Shown here in pieces: positions 1 through 6,906 of a stretch of DNA of 64,000 nt; the stretch's first letter is position 1, and the number at the start of each line of letters is the position of its first letter. Position numbers and translations under genes: made by a program. Origin of the DNA: Alcanivorax sp. (GTDB lineage Bacteria > Pseudomonadota > Gammaproteobacteria > Pseudomonadales > Alcanivoracaceae); NCBI GenBank assembly GCA_022565695.1, contig JAIUME010000002.1:186001-250000 (forward strand), written 5' to 3'. A model generated the notes under the pieces. That model did not search any database. It saw only the letters and a list, made by a program, of their open reading frames with translations, and had not been told where the DNA came from.

Positions 1-2560
1 CAGGCAGCGCGCCGGAAATAAACAGCTTGTCCTTGTCCGGATCGCTGAAGTCAGCATCGGTGATAACACCGCCGGTCCCATCAATGATCAGTGTCGCGCC
101 ATTGCCCAGCGCTTCGAATTCACCTGCATCAAAGAAACCATTGCCATTGGTGTCAGTGAAAGGGCGCGTGCGTATGGTGGCAAATATGGTGCTGGTGGCC
201 GCCACCGCCTCGAAGTCGGCAATGATATTGGGCCCGCCGGGCGCGTTGATGCTGCCCAGAGGATCCGTGTTGACGGCAAGATTGCCGAAGTCAGGGTGAT
301 TGCGGAACGTATCCCCGCTGCCGTTGACGACGAGACGGTACATACCACCCTCGACAATCCGGCCTTCCTCGGGGAACAGTTGCGCAGCCATATTTTCGGC
401 ATGCAGTGTCAGGGGGATGTTTTGCCAGGTGCCGTCGATATTCTCGCCAATACAGATGGCGCCGCCGTTGCAGGCATTACCGGCTCCATTGATGGTACCG
501 GGCCGCATGCTCGCCGTGTCCATGGGCTGACTGAAATTGACATCCATGATGGTATCGATTTCGTACAGGAAGTTTTCGTACTGCACATCGGTGGGCAAGC
601 TGCTGACACAACGTCCCGCTTTACCGGGTTGGCTGCCCACAGCAGTCAGCGCGCAGCCCACACCCGGATAGACGTTCACCAGCATGGGCGGGACAAGCAC
701 GCCGTTATCACGGCTGTAGTCGGCGGTGGTGAAACTCAGCACGCCATCGCCACCCAGCGCGTCATCGGCACGAAATTCCAGGGGCAGGGGATTGAACAGG
801 TCTGCATCGGTAATCGAGGGCGGCAGGATCAGCTCATGCCGACTTGCGGGCTGCAGCTCATTCAGCGGCGTAACAACCAGCGTAGTGCCATCCCGATTGA
901 CCTTGATCGGCACCATTGCGCCGCCCTGATCCATATTCAGCAACATCACCTCATTCAGACCACGATGACTCAGCGTGTCGGATACCGTCAGCAGGATATT
1001 CTCCCGGGTTTCCACGCCGACATCGCCATCTTCGGGAAAACTGCCGGTTACGATCGGGCCTTCTGGATTCTGGGGGTCGACCACAAAAGCCAGGTCGCTG
1101 CGTACGCCTAGTGCGAAATCAGCGTTGATGGTTGAGGCACCACCGAGCACTTCGAACTGCAGTGTGGTGAACAGCTCGATGTTCAGCGTGCCTTCCGTAA
1201 TGGTGACAACACCCGGCGCCTGAACGTGCATGATATTCTGGTTGAAGGTGGCATTGCCGGCCGGGTCTTCGCCCTGCATGGACAGATCGAAGTTCATGAT
1301 CGCAATCAACGGCGCGACGTCATCGTCCGGGTTGGTGCCAACAGGTCTGTACGGATTCGGCAGCAGGTAGGCGGTGACATTATTGAAGAAGACGCCGGTG
1401 ATATTGCCGGTATTCAGATTCAGGTCCACTTCGCCGCCCAGTTTCGCGGGATTGATGCCGGTGAGGCGCAGTTTCTGGCCAGCCCGCGCAACAATGGGCG
1501 TTTCCACCGGGAACTTCACCGGATCAGCCAGCCACGCTTCCAGTGCGTCGGGAAAAGCATCGACCTCGTTCACACCCAGCACGTCGTTGACCAATCTGAA
1601 CTGGTTCAGCGTCAGGTCGCTCAAGCGTGAGTTCAGGGGAAAACCGGGATCACCCATGGAAGGGAAGGTCTGCAGTACTTGACGAATTGGTGGATTCTCG
1701 TCGCCCGGGTTTTCCTTTGAGTTCTCCGGCAGAAAACGATAGGTGATCGCGGCAAGCGGCTCGCTGCCCAGGTCCGTGATGGCATCTGTCAGACGCAGTT
1801 CGTACCGGGCGCCCGGCTCCATGTCTTCCAGCGGCTGCAGTGAAATATAATGGCGCTCAGTGTGCAGGCTCACATCGACCGGCTCTTCGTCGATGACGCT
1901 GCCGTCTTCCGCCAGGTTGACCTTGACGAAACTGAAGGTCTCGCCCAGTCGCACGGATTTCTGAGCCAGTGGTTCTGAGAAGGTCACCCTGATGGGCGCA
2001 AAATCCATGAACGGGAAGCGCGGGTCGCGGCCTGAACCGTCAAGGAAAGCCTCCGGGCTGTCCTGATTGATGGCCAGCACCCTGGGCGGCTGTCCGGGGA
2101 CAGGCGCGGACTGGCGAGTCCGAAAGGAGAGCAGGGGGCCCGTCTCGGGCAGATTCACAGCCCCCGGTGCGGCGGATTCCCTCAGCCAGACCTCATAGCG
2201 TGTGCCCTGGGCCAGGCGGTCGGTGGAAAACTGGATCGTCTTGCCGTCGTTGACGATCTCGGTCATGGCGGCAATGTCCACCGGGCCGTCTGGACCGACC
2301 AGGCAAAAACTCCCTTCAGGCACACCGTCGGTGCCGGCTGTACAGTTCTCGAGGGCTGCCGCAGGGTCCACCGGATTGGAGAATACAAACAGTGTCTTGG
2401 TGCCCAGCGGTACATCAACAGTACCGTCCAGAGGATAGGTGTAGATCAGCCCATCACCGATTTCGGGGGGCTGGAACGCCCGGCTGCTGTCTTCACAGGC
2501 TGCAAACAGAGCAAGGCTGGCGACAAGCGCCGCGCCCTGCAGTGAGCTTTTTATTCTCAT
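1..2560 (-). CDS. Large Ig-like-domain lipoprotein (5' part, runs off the left edge)
   Basis: About 853 residues are present and the reading frame is still open at the window edge, so the C-terminus is missing. The N-terminus is a lipoprotein signal: basic start MRIKSS, hydrophobic core and lipobox LFAAC, giving lipidation near Cys22. The body is repetitive beta-type sequence with SbsA/Big_5-like Ig motifs, for example YPLDGTVDVPLGTKTLF near residue 40 and PEDGDVGVETRENILL further on. Near the edge there is an acidic stretch, TDTNGNGFFDAGEFEALGNG, that looks like a calcium-binding loop. These features suggest an outer-membrane-anchored surface protein; no enzymatic motif is visible and the specific function is unknown. 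The ATG is the first in frame before the signal sequence. Longer plus-strand frames across this stretch are shadows. Confidence 0.85.
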   Translation of the reverse strand, partial: MRIKSSLQGAALVASLALFAACEDSSRAFQPPEIGDGLIYTYPLDGTVDVPLGTKTLFVFSNPVDPAAALENCTAGTDGVPEGSFCLVGPDGPVDIAAMTEIVNDGKTIQFSTDRLAQGTRYEVWLRESAAPGAVNLPETGPLLSFRTRQSAPVPGQPPRVLAINQDSPEAFLDGSGRDPRFPFMDFAPIRVTFSEPLAQKSVRLGETFSFVKVNLAEDGSVIDEEPVDVSLHTERHYISLQPLEDMEPGARYELRLTDAITDLGSEPLAAITYRFLPENSKENPGDENPPIRQVLQTFPSMGDPGFPLNSRLSDLTLNQFRLVNDVLGVNEVDAFPDALEAWLADPVKFPVETPIVARAGQKLRLTGINPAKLGGEVDLNLNTGNITGVFFNNVTAYLLPNPYRPVGTNPDDDVAPLIAIMNFDLSMQGEDPAGNATFNQNIMHVQAPGVVTITEGTLNIELFTTLQFEVLGGASTINADFALGVRSDLAFVVDPQNPEGPIVTGSFPEDGDVGVETRENILLTVSDTLSHRGLNEVMLLNMDQGGAMVPIKVNRDGTTLVVTPLNELQPASRHELILPPSITDADLFNPLPLEFRADDALGGDGVLSFTTADYSRDNGVLVPPMLVNVYPGVGCALTAVGSQPGKAGRCVSSLPTDVQYENFLYEIDTIMDVNFSQPMDTASMRPGTINGAGNACNGGAICIGENIDGTWQNIPLTLHAENMAAQLFPEEGRIVEGGMYRLVVNGSGDTFRNHPDFGNLAVNTDPLGSINAPGGPNIIADFEAVAATSTIFATIRTRPFTDTNGNGFFDAGEFEALGNGATLIIDGTGGVITDADFSDPDKDKLFISGALP

Positions 2561-2859
2561 GTCACTGACTCTCCAGCATTATTTTTTTGTAGCGCGCCTC
2601 CATCTTTATCCGCTGTGACTACAGGGTTCTATACGTGAAATGCGTGCAGTGGTAAGTCTCGGTATACAGGCGTAACGGCACGTTAACCGGAGCCGCCGGG
2701 TGTAGCGTTAGCGCAACCTGAGCGACATCAAGGTGCAGAATGACTTGATGTCAGAGTGCGCGCAGGTTCCGGGTCGGGAGTGATTGGCGCTAAATGAGTG
2801 AATCGTCGAGCAGGGTTGTGCCAGAGCCCCTGGGAGAGGTTCAAACAACCACATCTTTA
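2561..2859. other. Intergenic region left of dif, no gene seen
   Basis: About 300 bp between the lipoprotein start and dif. No convincing open frame, RNA or repeat was recognised. It must hold the promoter of the leftward lipoprotein gene, but I could not fix a clear -35/-10 pair. Confidence 0.5.
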
Positions 2860-2887
2860 ACTTCGTATAATATATATTATGTTAAAT
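2860..2887 (+). other. dif: Chromosome dimer resolution site dif (XerC/XerD target)
   Basis: The 28-mer matches the E. coli dif sequence at 23 of 28 positions. The XerD arm TTATGTTAAAT is identical, the central hexamer is TATATA instead of TGTATA, and the XerC arm ACTTCGTATAA differs at four positions, which is where species usually vary. It lies in a gene-free, AT-rich spot. KOPS-like octamers to the right point toward it (see findings), supporting a true terminus dif rather than a chance match. It is also partly loxP-like, because the two recombination sites share features. Confidence 0.85.
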
Positions 2888-2912
2888 TATAGCAGGCGCA
2901 AATAGCAGGCAT

Positions 2913-2934
2913 AAAAAAGCCCACCGAAGCGGGC
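2913..2934 (-). terminator. Rho-independent terminator of the toxin-antitoxin operon
   Basis: On the minus strand, GCCCGC-TTCG-GTGGGC forms a 6-bp stem with a UUCG tetraloop and is followed directly by TTTTTT. It starts only a few bases after the toxin stop codon and ends before dif. Confidence 0.85.
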
Positions 2935-2940
2935 CCATCT

Positions 2941-3210
2941 TCAATCATATATCCGCCTTCGGTGGCCGACCTTCAGGACCAGCACCACCAACTTTTCGTC
3001 CTGAATCTCGCAGATTATCCGGTGGTCACCGACACGGTAACGCCAGTAGTCACCCAGTCGGGCGCCTTTCAAAGCCTTGCCAAAGGCCCTTGGGTTTGCC
3101 TGCTCAGCCACACGGCTGCGCAAGTAATCCCGTATCTGGCGGACTGTTGACGTGTCCAGCTTGCGCAGTTGCTTTGCAGCTTTCCTTTCAAACTCAATCG
3201 TCCAGGCCAA
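2941..3210 (-). CDS. RelE/ParE-family toxin (probable mRNA interferase)
   Basis: An 89-residue basic protein of typical RelE size, beginning AWTIEFERKAAKQLRKLD and ending with the family's VLKVGHRRRIYD. The GDYWRYRVGDHRIICEI core contains the conserved Arg residues of RelE enzymes that cleave mRNA in the ribosomal A site. The start appears to be TTG, inside the last codons of the antitoxin gene, giving a 17-nt overlap and implying translational coupling. A GGAAAG sequence lies just upstream. The partner antitoxin directly precedes it and a strong terminator follows. Family assignment is firm; the RelE (rather than ParE) mode of action is inferred from sequence similarity. Confidence 0.88.
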   Translation of the reverse strand: MAWTIEFERKAAKQLRKLDTSTVRQIRDYLRSRVAEQANPRAFGKALKGARLGDYWRYRVGDHRIICEIQDEKLVVLVLKVGHRRRIYD

Positions 3211-3421
3211 GGTCTTTCCACACCTCAGCTGCGCTCACAACGTCGGTCTTCCCTTCCCGCACTTCACGGGATACCCGCGCTGCATCGTAATAGTCTTCGA
3301 GGTCCTCTATCTGCTGCTCGATAGCCTCCCGGATGTAATATGCCTTTGTCCGCCCGGTGCGCCGGGCCAGCGCGTTAAGCCGTTGCTCCAGCTCTTCGGG
3401 CAGCCGTACTGATGTGGCCAT
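3194..3421 (-). CDS. Ribbon-helix-helix antitoxin
   Basis: A 75-residue protein. The N-terminal MATSVRLPEELEQRLNALA is a ribbon-helix-helix DNA-binding beta strand and first helix; the acidic C-terminal half (EDLEDYYDAARVSREVREGK) is the usual toxin-wrapping helix. It is the first gene of the two-gene operon, overlaps the toxin, and has a perfect inverted repeat just upstream, so autoregulation of the pair is likely. It resembles RelB/DinJ- and CopG-type antitoxins. Confidence 0.88.
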   Translation of the reverse strand: MATSVRLPEELEQRLNALARRTGRTKAYYIREAIEQQIEDLEDYYDAARVSREVREGKTDVVSAAEVWKDLGLDD

Positions 3422-3428
3422 GGTGCCT

Positions 3429-3480
3429 ACCCCTACAGGTGAATACTTGTATTCATTCTATCCGGCCCACCCCTACAGGT
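3429..3480. repeat. Pair of 12-bp direct repeats flanking the operator
   Basis: ACCCCTACAGGT occurs at 3429-3440 and again at 3469-3480, 40 bp apart, on either side of the GAATAC palindrome. The spacing is close to four helical turns. They may be extra operator elements or a small duplication. Confidence 0.6.
3440..3455. promoter_or_regulatory. Palindromic operator upstream of the toxin-antitoxin operon
   Basis: TGAATAC-TT-GTATTCA is a perfect 7-bp inverted repeat about 20 bp upstream of the antitoxin ATG. It overlaps the likely promoter and is a good candidate binding site for the ribbon-helix-helix antitoxin. Confidence 0.65.
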
Positions 3481-3503
3481 ACAGGGCGGTCAAGGCAGGC
3501 TTC

Positions 3504-4748
3504 TTACCAGGTCGGATCTTCTGCCTGCCGCCGAAAACGGGCCTCACGCACTGCCAGGTCGGCCGCGCTGGGGCCATCACCACGACGGTTGTTGCTGTCG
3601 GAACGGCTTGCCAGCCAGTCAGCGGATGGCGCCCACACGGATTTCAGGGCCTTGCTGCCCAGAATGACGCCCATATGGCCGCCAGGCACGATGTGGAACT
3701 CGCGATCCTTGCTGGAGACCAGCTCAACGCTGCGGCGGGCGATCTCCGGTGGCACCAGTATGTCGGTATCGCCGGCAAAAACGAGGAAGTTGGCTTCGAT
3801 CAGGCTCATGTCCGCCACGGTGCCGCGAAACTCCACCCGCCCCGCTGCCATCTGATTGTCGATGGCGAACTTGACCAGCATGTCCTGTACCACGCCGCCG
3901 GGGTACTCCAGCATGTTGTTGAGGTAGTCGGCGGTGGTCGAATAGTTCTCGACGAATTCCCGGTCCCACAGGCGTGTCAGCAGATCCCAGTAGGTGGTGA
4001 TACTGCCGATGGGGTCCGTCAGCTTGAATCCGAGGGTGGTCAGCCAGCCGGGCGCATGCAGCTTGCCCGGGTCAAGGCTGTGCAGGCGCCAGGCGCTGAA
4101 TTTGCGGATCAGGCGCGCCGGTGTGTTGAGCGCGGTAGCCGCCCGGGCCACCAGGCCGCCACCGCGCAAGTCTATGGGGCTGGCAACGGTAATCAGATTC
4201 TGGATGTGGTGATCGCGTTCCAGGCCTGTATGCAGCAGAGACAGGAGCCCGCCCATGCACCAGCCCATGACCGAGAGATCCTCGATGGCCGCGTGGCGCC
4301 GGACCTCTTCCAGGGCCGTGTCGAACATGGTCACGGCATAGTCCTTCATGCTCAGGTTGGCATGCCGGCGCTCCGGTTTGCCCCAGTCGATCAGGTAGAC
4401 ATGGAAACCCCGGGCCGCCATATAGCGCACCAGGCTGCGGTGCGGCATGAGATCGAACACTTCAGTCGTCACGCCCAGCGGCGGTACCAGTACCAGCGGC
4501 ACGGCATGGCGCTCGGCGGCCACAGGCACCCTCTCCCCGTCTGCCATCTCGATCCAGCTGTCCGAAGGTGGCGGGTAGTAGCGCACGGACATGGGGTCGC
4601 CCTGATACACAATATCGTAGGGAGTCATCCCGGATTTCACGAGGGACTCGCGCATCAGCATCCAGTCCACGGCGTTATCGGCAGTGGCCAGCAGGCGTTC
4701 ATTGATGAACAGCCCCCGGTCCAGGACGCGTTTGAACAGACGATTCAT
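3504..4748 (-). CDS. PhaC-like poly(3-hydroxyalkanoate) synthase / alpha-beta hydrolase
   Basis: About 414 residues with the class III PhaC fold. The lipase-like box is GWCMGG, with Cys in place of Ser as in PHA synthases. The other triad positions are visible as FAGDTDILVPPE (Asp) and GGHMGVILG (His), and the N-terminal half has YLIDWGKPE, typical of the family. PhaC would join hydroxyacyl-CoA units into polyester at the granule surface. There is no PhaE, PhaA, PhaB or phasin gene nearby, so it either works with partners encoded elsewhere or is an acyltransferase or hydrolase of the same family. I chose the ATG before NRLFKRVLD; about 35 codons of open frame upstream are unlikely to be translated. 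It diverges from the next hydrolase gene. Confidence 0.8.
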   Translation of the reverse strand: MNRLFKRVLDRGLFINERLLATADNAVDWMLMRESLVKSGMTPYDIVYQGDPMSVRYYPPPSDSWIEMADGERVPVAAERHAVPLVLVPPLGVTTEVFDLMPHRSLVRYMAARGFHVYLIDWGKPERRHANLSMKDYAVTMFDTALEEVRRHAAIEDLSVMGWCMGGLLSLLHTGLERDHHIQNLITVASPIDLRGGGLVARAATALNTPARLIRKFSAWRLHSLDPGKLHAPGWLTTLGFKLTDPIGSITTYWDLLTRLWDREFVENYSTTADYLNNMLEYPGGVVQDMLVKFAIDNQMAAGRVEFRGTVADMSLIEANFLVFAGDTDILVPPEIARRSVELVSSKDREFHIVPGGHMGVILGSKALKSVWAPSADWLASRSDSNNRRGDGPSAADLAVREARFRRQAEDPTW

Positions 4749-4883
4749 GGCAGTGTTCCCGGCTGATGCACTCTTGCGGCGCAGTCTACAATCATTCGCT
4801 ATAGTGGGTGGCTGGCCGCCGGGCCCGTTGGGGTGGCACCTGGGGTCAGCCAATAATCAATAATATGTATACAGGGAAAGTCT

Positions 4884-5861
4884 ATGTCATCACTGATCAA
4901 GTATCTGTCAGGTCTTGTTATCGCTCTGTTGCTGCTGGTCGCTGTGCTGCTGGGTGCCTGGTGGGCGCCGGATCAGCCGCCTGAAGCGCTGGCAGAGCGC
5001 TGGGCACAACCGCCCTCCTCTTTTGTGACCATTGACGGTATGCCGGTGCATTATCGGGATCAGGGGTCCCGTGATGCCGAACAGACGGTACTGTTGCTGC
5101 ATGGCACCTCGGCCAGCCTGCACACCTGGGAAGGCTGGGTGGCGGAAATGGGTGACGCCTATCGGGTGGTGTCTCTGGACCTGCCCGGCTTCGGATTGAC
5201 CGGGCCCTTCGTCAGCCACGACGATTACAGCATCGGCGCCTATACCACCTTTATGGGCCAGGCGATGGATGCGCTGGAGATCGAGCAGGCTGTTGTTGCC
5301 GGTAATTCGTTTGGCGGTGAAGTGGCCTGGGAGACGGCGCTGGCGATGCCGGAGCGGGTTTCAGCGTTGATTCTTGTGGATGCGGCGGGTTACCCGATCG
5401 AGTCCGTGTCAATGCCGCTTGGCTTCCGTATTGCCCAGACCCCGGCGCTCAGCAGCATCATGAACCGGGTCTTGCCGCGCAGTGTCATCGAATCCAGCGT
5501 GCGCAACGTTTACGGTGATCCGTCGCTGGTCACTGATGAGCTGGTGGACCGCTACTATGATCTGACCCTGCGTGAGGGTAACCGCGCAGCCTTGTCCGCC
5601 CGTTTCACTCATGCCGTCTGGCGTGATGAGTCCGGTGAGCGGTTGGCCACGCTGACACAGCCGACGCTGGTCATCTGGGGTGCTCAGGATCGTCTGATTC
5701 CGCCGGAGAACGGGCATCGCTTCGTGCAGGATATGCCGAATGCCGAGTTGGTCATGTTCGAGACGTTGGGACATGTGCCGCAGGAAGAGGATCCGCAGGC
5801 TACGGCGCAGGCAGCGCTTTCGTTCCTCGAACAGGCGTTCCCTGAAGAACTCAGGGAATAA
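4884..5861 (+). CDS. Membrane-anchored alpha/beta hydrolase
   Basis: 325 residues. One N-terminal transmembrane helix (about residues 6-28, LVIALLLLVAVLLGAWW) anchors a hydrolase domain facing the periplasm. The fold shows the oxyanion HGTSAS, nucleophile elbow GNSFGG, acid in GAQDRLIPP and the His in GHVPQEE. The sequence resembles bacterial meta-cleavage-type and esterase-like hydrolases, but the substrate cannot be named. It is transcribed divergently from the PhaC-like gene across 135 bp, and its stop overlaps the 3' end of the convergent stress-protein gene by 11 bp. Confidence 0.85.
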   Translation: MSSLIKYLSGLVIALLLLVAVLLGAWWAPDQPPEALAERWAQPPSSFVTIDGMPVHYRDQGSRDAEQTVLLLHGTSASLHTWEGWVAEMGDAYRVVSLDLPGFGLTGPFVSHDDYSIGAYTTFMGQAMDALEIEQAVVAGNSFGGEVAWETALAMPERVSALILVDAAGYPIESVSMPLGFRIAQTPALSSIMNRVLPRSVIESSVRNVYGDPSLVTDELVDRYYDLTLREGNRAALSARFTHAVWRDESGERLATLTQPTLVIWGAQDRLIPPENGHRFVQDMPNAELVMFETLGHVPQEEDPQATAQAALSFLEQAFPEELRE

Positions 5862-6738
5862 TCAGCATGTCGCCACTGACCTGGTGCAGCACTTTCTCCA
5901 GGGTTGTGGTGCGCCACAGCCCGGAGAGCCCGCTATAGGGCATGCTCCGCCCCATCACCAGAATGCCCGGCTGAGCCGGGTTTTCCATTTGCGCCGCCAG
6001 TGCCCGGGGCGGCGCACCTTCCAGAATCGCAAATGTGGGTGTGGCTGACAGGGTCGCCGCCAGGGCTTCCAGCCGCGCCTGGTGTTCTGCGGTCACTTCC
6101 GCCGCCGGGTCATTGCCACCGGGCAGCAGGTCGCCAAACTCTTCCTTGAGCCATTGCAGTGGCGGTATCACCGTGACCAGCGAGAGTGGCCAGCCGGTGG
6201 CGTCCGCCAGTTCCTCACCATGGTGGGCGATGGCCGCGCCTTGCAGGTTCTCATTGCCGGCGCCGGTATCAATGGCCACAAACACGGCCTGCGGACAGGG
6301 GCGTTCCGGATCCACCAGCCAGGCACAGAGGGTGTCGTTGAAGCGGAGAAAGCGGCGCAGATCGGTGGGAATCGGTGTGCCCGCAGGCCCGCGCTGCAAC
6401 AAGACGAGATCCATATCCTGTTGCATTGCGGTGTCGCGGATCAGCGTTGCTGCGTCGTCATCCAGCCAGGCCAGTTCGTAACGGGCTTCGCGGCCGCTGC
6501 TGCGTAGCTCTGCCACCAGCGTGTCCATGCCCCCCCGGGCTTGGGTCATGGCCCTGTGCCGCACCTGATGGCGCAGCTCTGGCGTCAGAAAGCGGTAGTC
6601 CATACCTGACAGGGGGCTGCGCACCGGCCGTAACAGCAACAGGCTGCTGGCCCCGTCCGCGCAACAGGCCAGTCGTGCCACAAGCTGGCGATCGGCGGCA
6701 TTGTCTCCGGTCATCACGGCCATGATCCGTTGGTACAC
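5851..6738 (-). CDS. Universal stress protein, tandem UspA-like domains
   Basis: 295 residues, the length of two Usp units. The start YQRIMAVMTGDN matches the first beta strand of UspA proteins, and the C-terminal half ends in GILVMGRSMPYSGLSGLW...DMLIIP, the nucleotide-loop region of the family, although the classic GxxGS is not exact. The start is GTG, supported by a strong AAGGAGT ribosome-binding site six bases upstream. It lies divergent from ccoN, and a perfect FNR/Anr half-pair stands between them, linking it to oxygen response. That site lies too close to the GTG for ordinary class II activation of this gene. Confidence 0.85.
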   Translation of the reverse strand: MYQRIMAVMTGDNAADRQLVARLACCADGASSLLLLRPVRSPLSGMDYRFLTPELRHQVRHRAMTQARGGMDTLVAELRSSGREARYELAWLDDDAATLIRDTAMQQDMDLVLLQRGPAGTPIPTDLRRFLRFNDTLCAWLVDPERPCPQAVFVAIDTGAGNENLQGAAIAHHGEELADATGWPLSLVTVIPPLQWLKEEFGDLLPGGNDPAAEVTAEHQARLEALAATLSATPTFAILEGAPPRALAAQMENPAQPGILVMGRSMPYSGLSGLWRTTTLEKVLHQVSGDMLIIP

Positions 6739-6753
6739 GTCTGACTCCTTATC

Positions 6754-6767
6754 TTGATCCTGATCAA
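6754..6767. promoter_or_regulatory. FNR/Anr box 1 (usp-ccoN intergenic region)
   Basis: TTGATCCTGATCAA is a perfect match to the FNR/Anr consensus TTGAT-N4-ATCAA. It lies 16 bp before the GTG of the stress-protein gene and 72 bp centre-to-centre upstream of box 2. Its position suits repression of the stress-protein gene or an upstream contribution to ccoN. Confidence 0.8.
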
Positions 6768-6825
6768 TAAAGCCGATGTTATCCCCATTGACCGCGCTGT
6801 GGCAGGGCTGCCCCCGTTACACAGC

Positions 6826-6867
6826 TTGATACAGGTCAAGGTTGTCCCCTCCCCCGCAGCGAGAATG
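6826..6867 (+). promoter_or_regulatory. FNR/Anr box 2 and predicted ccoN promoter
   Basis: TTGATACAGGTCAA (6826-6839) matches the Anr consensus in 9 of 10 positions. If it sits at -41.5, transcription would start near 6874, and the hexamer AGAATG/GAGAAT at 6861-6867 falls where the -10 should be. This is a normal class II FNR promoter geometry with a leader of about 33 nt to ccoN. Confidence 0.75.
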
Positions 6868-6906
6868 AGCGCGTCTTGCCTGTCACGCCAGTCTGGGGAT
6901 ACTGCC

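Noticed and set aside
296-1111. 271-codon open frame on the plus strand, and others to 2438
   Set aside because: They are antisense to a continuous minus-strand frame with a signal peptide and Ig-like motifs; the plus-strand products look like no known protein.
2857-2890. Similarity to loxP (left arm 12 of 13 bases, right arm 9 of 13)
   Set aside because: The dif match is stronger, with an exact XerD arm and terminus context, and no Cre-like recombinase is seen.
3357-4766. 469-codon plus-strand frame
   Set aside because: It covers the PhaC-like gene in antisense; that gene has clear catalytic motifs.
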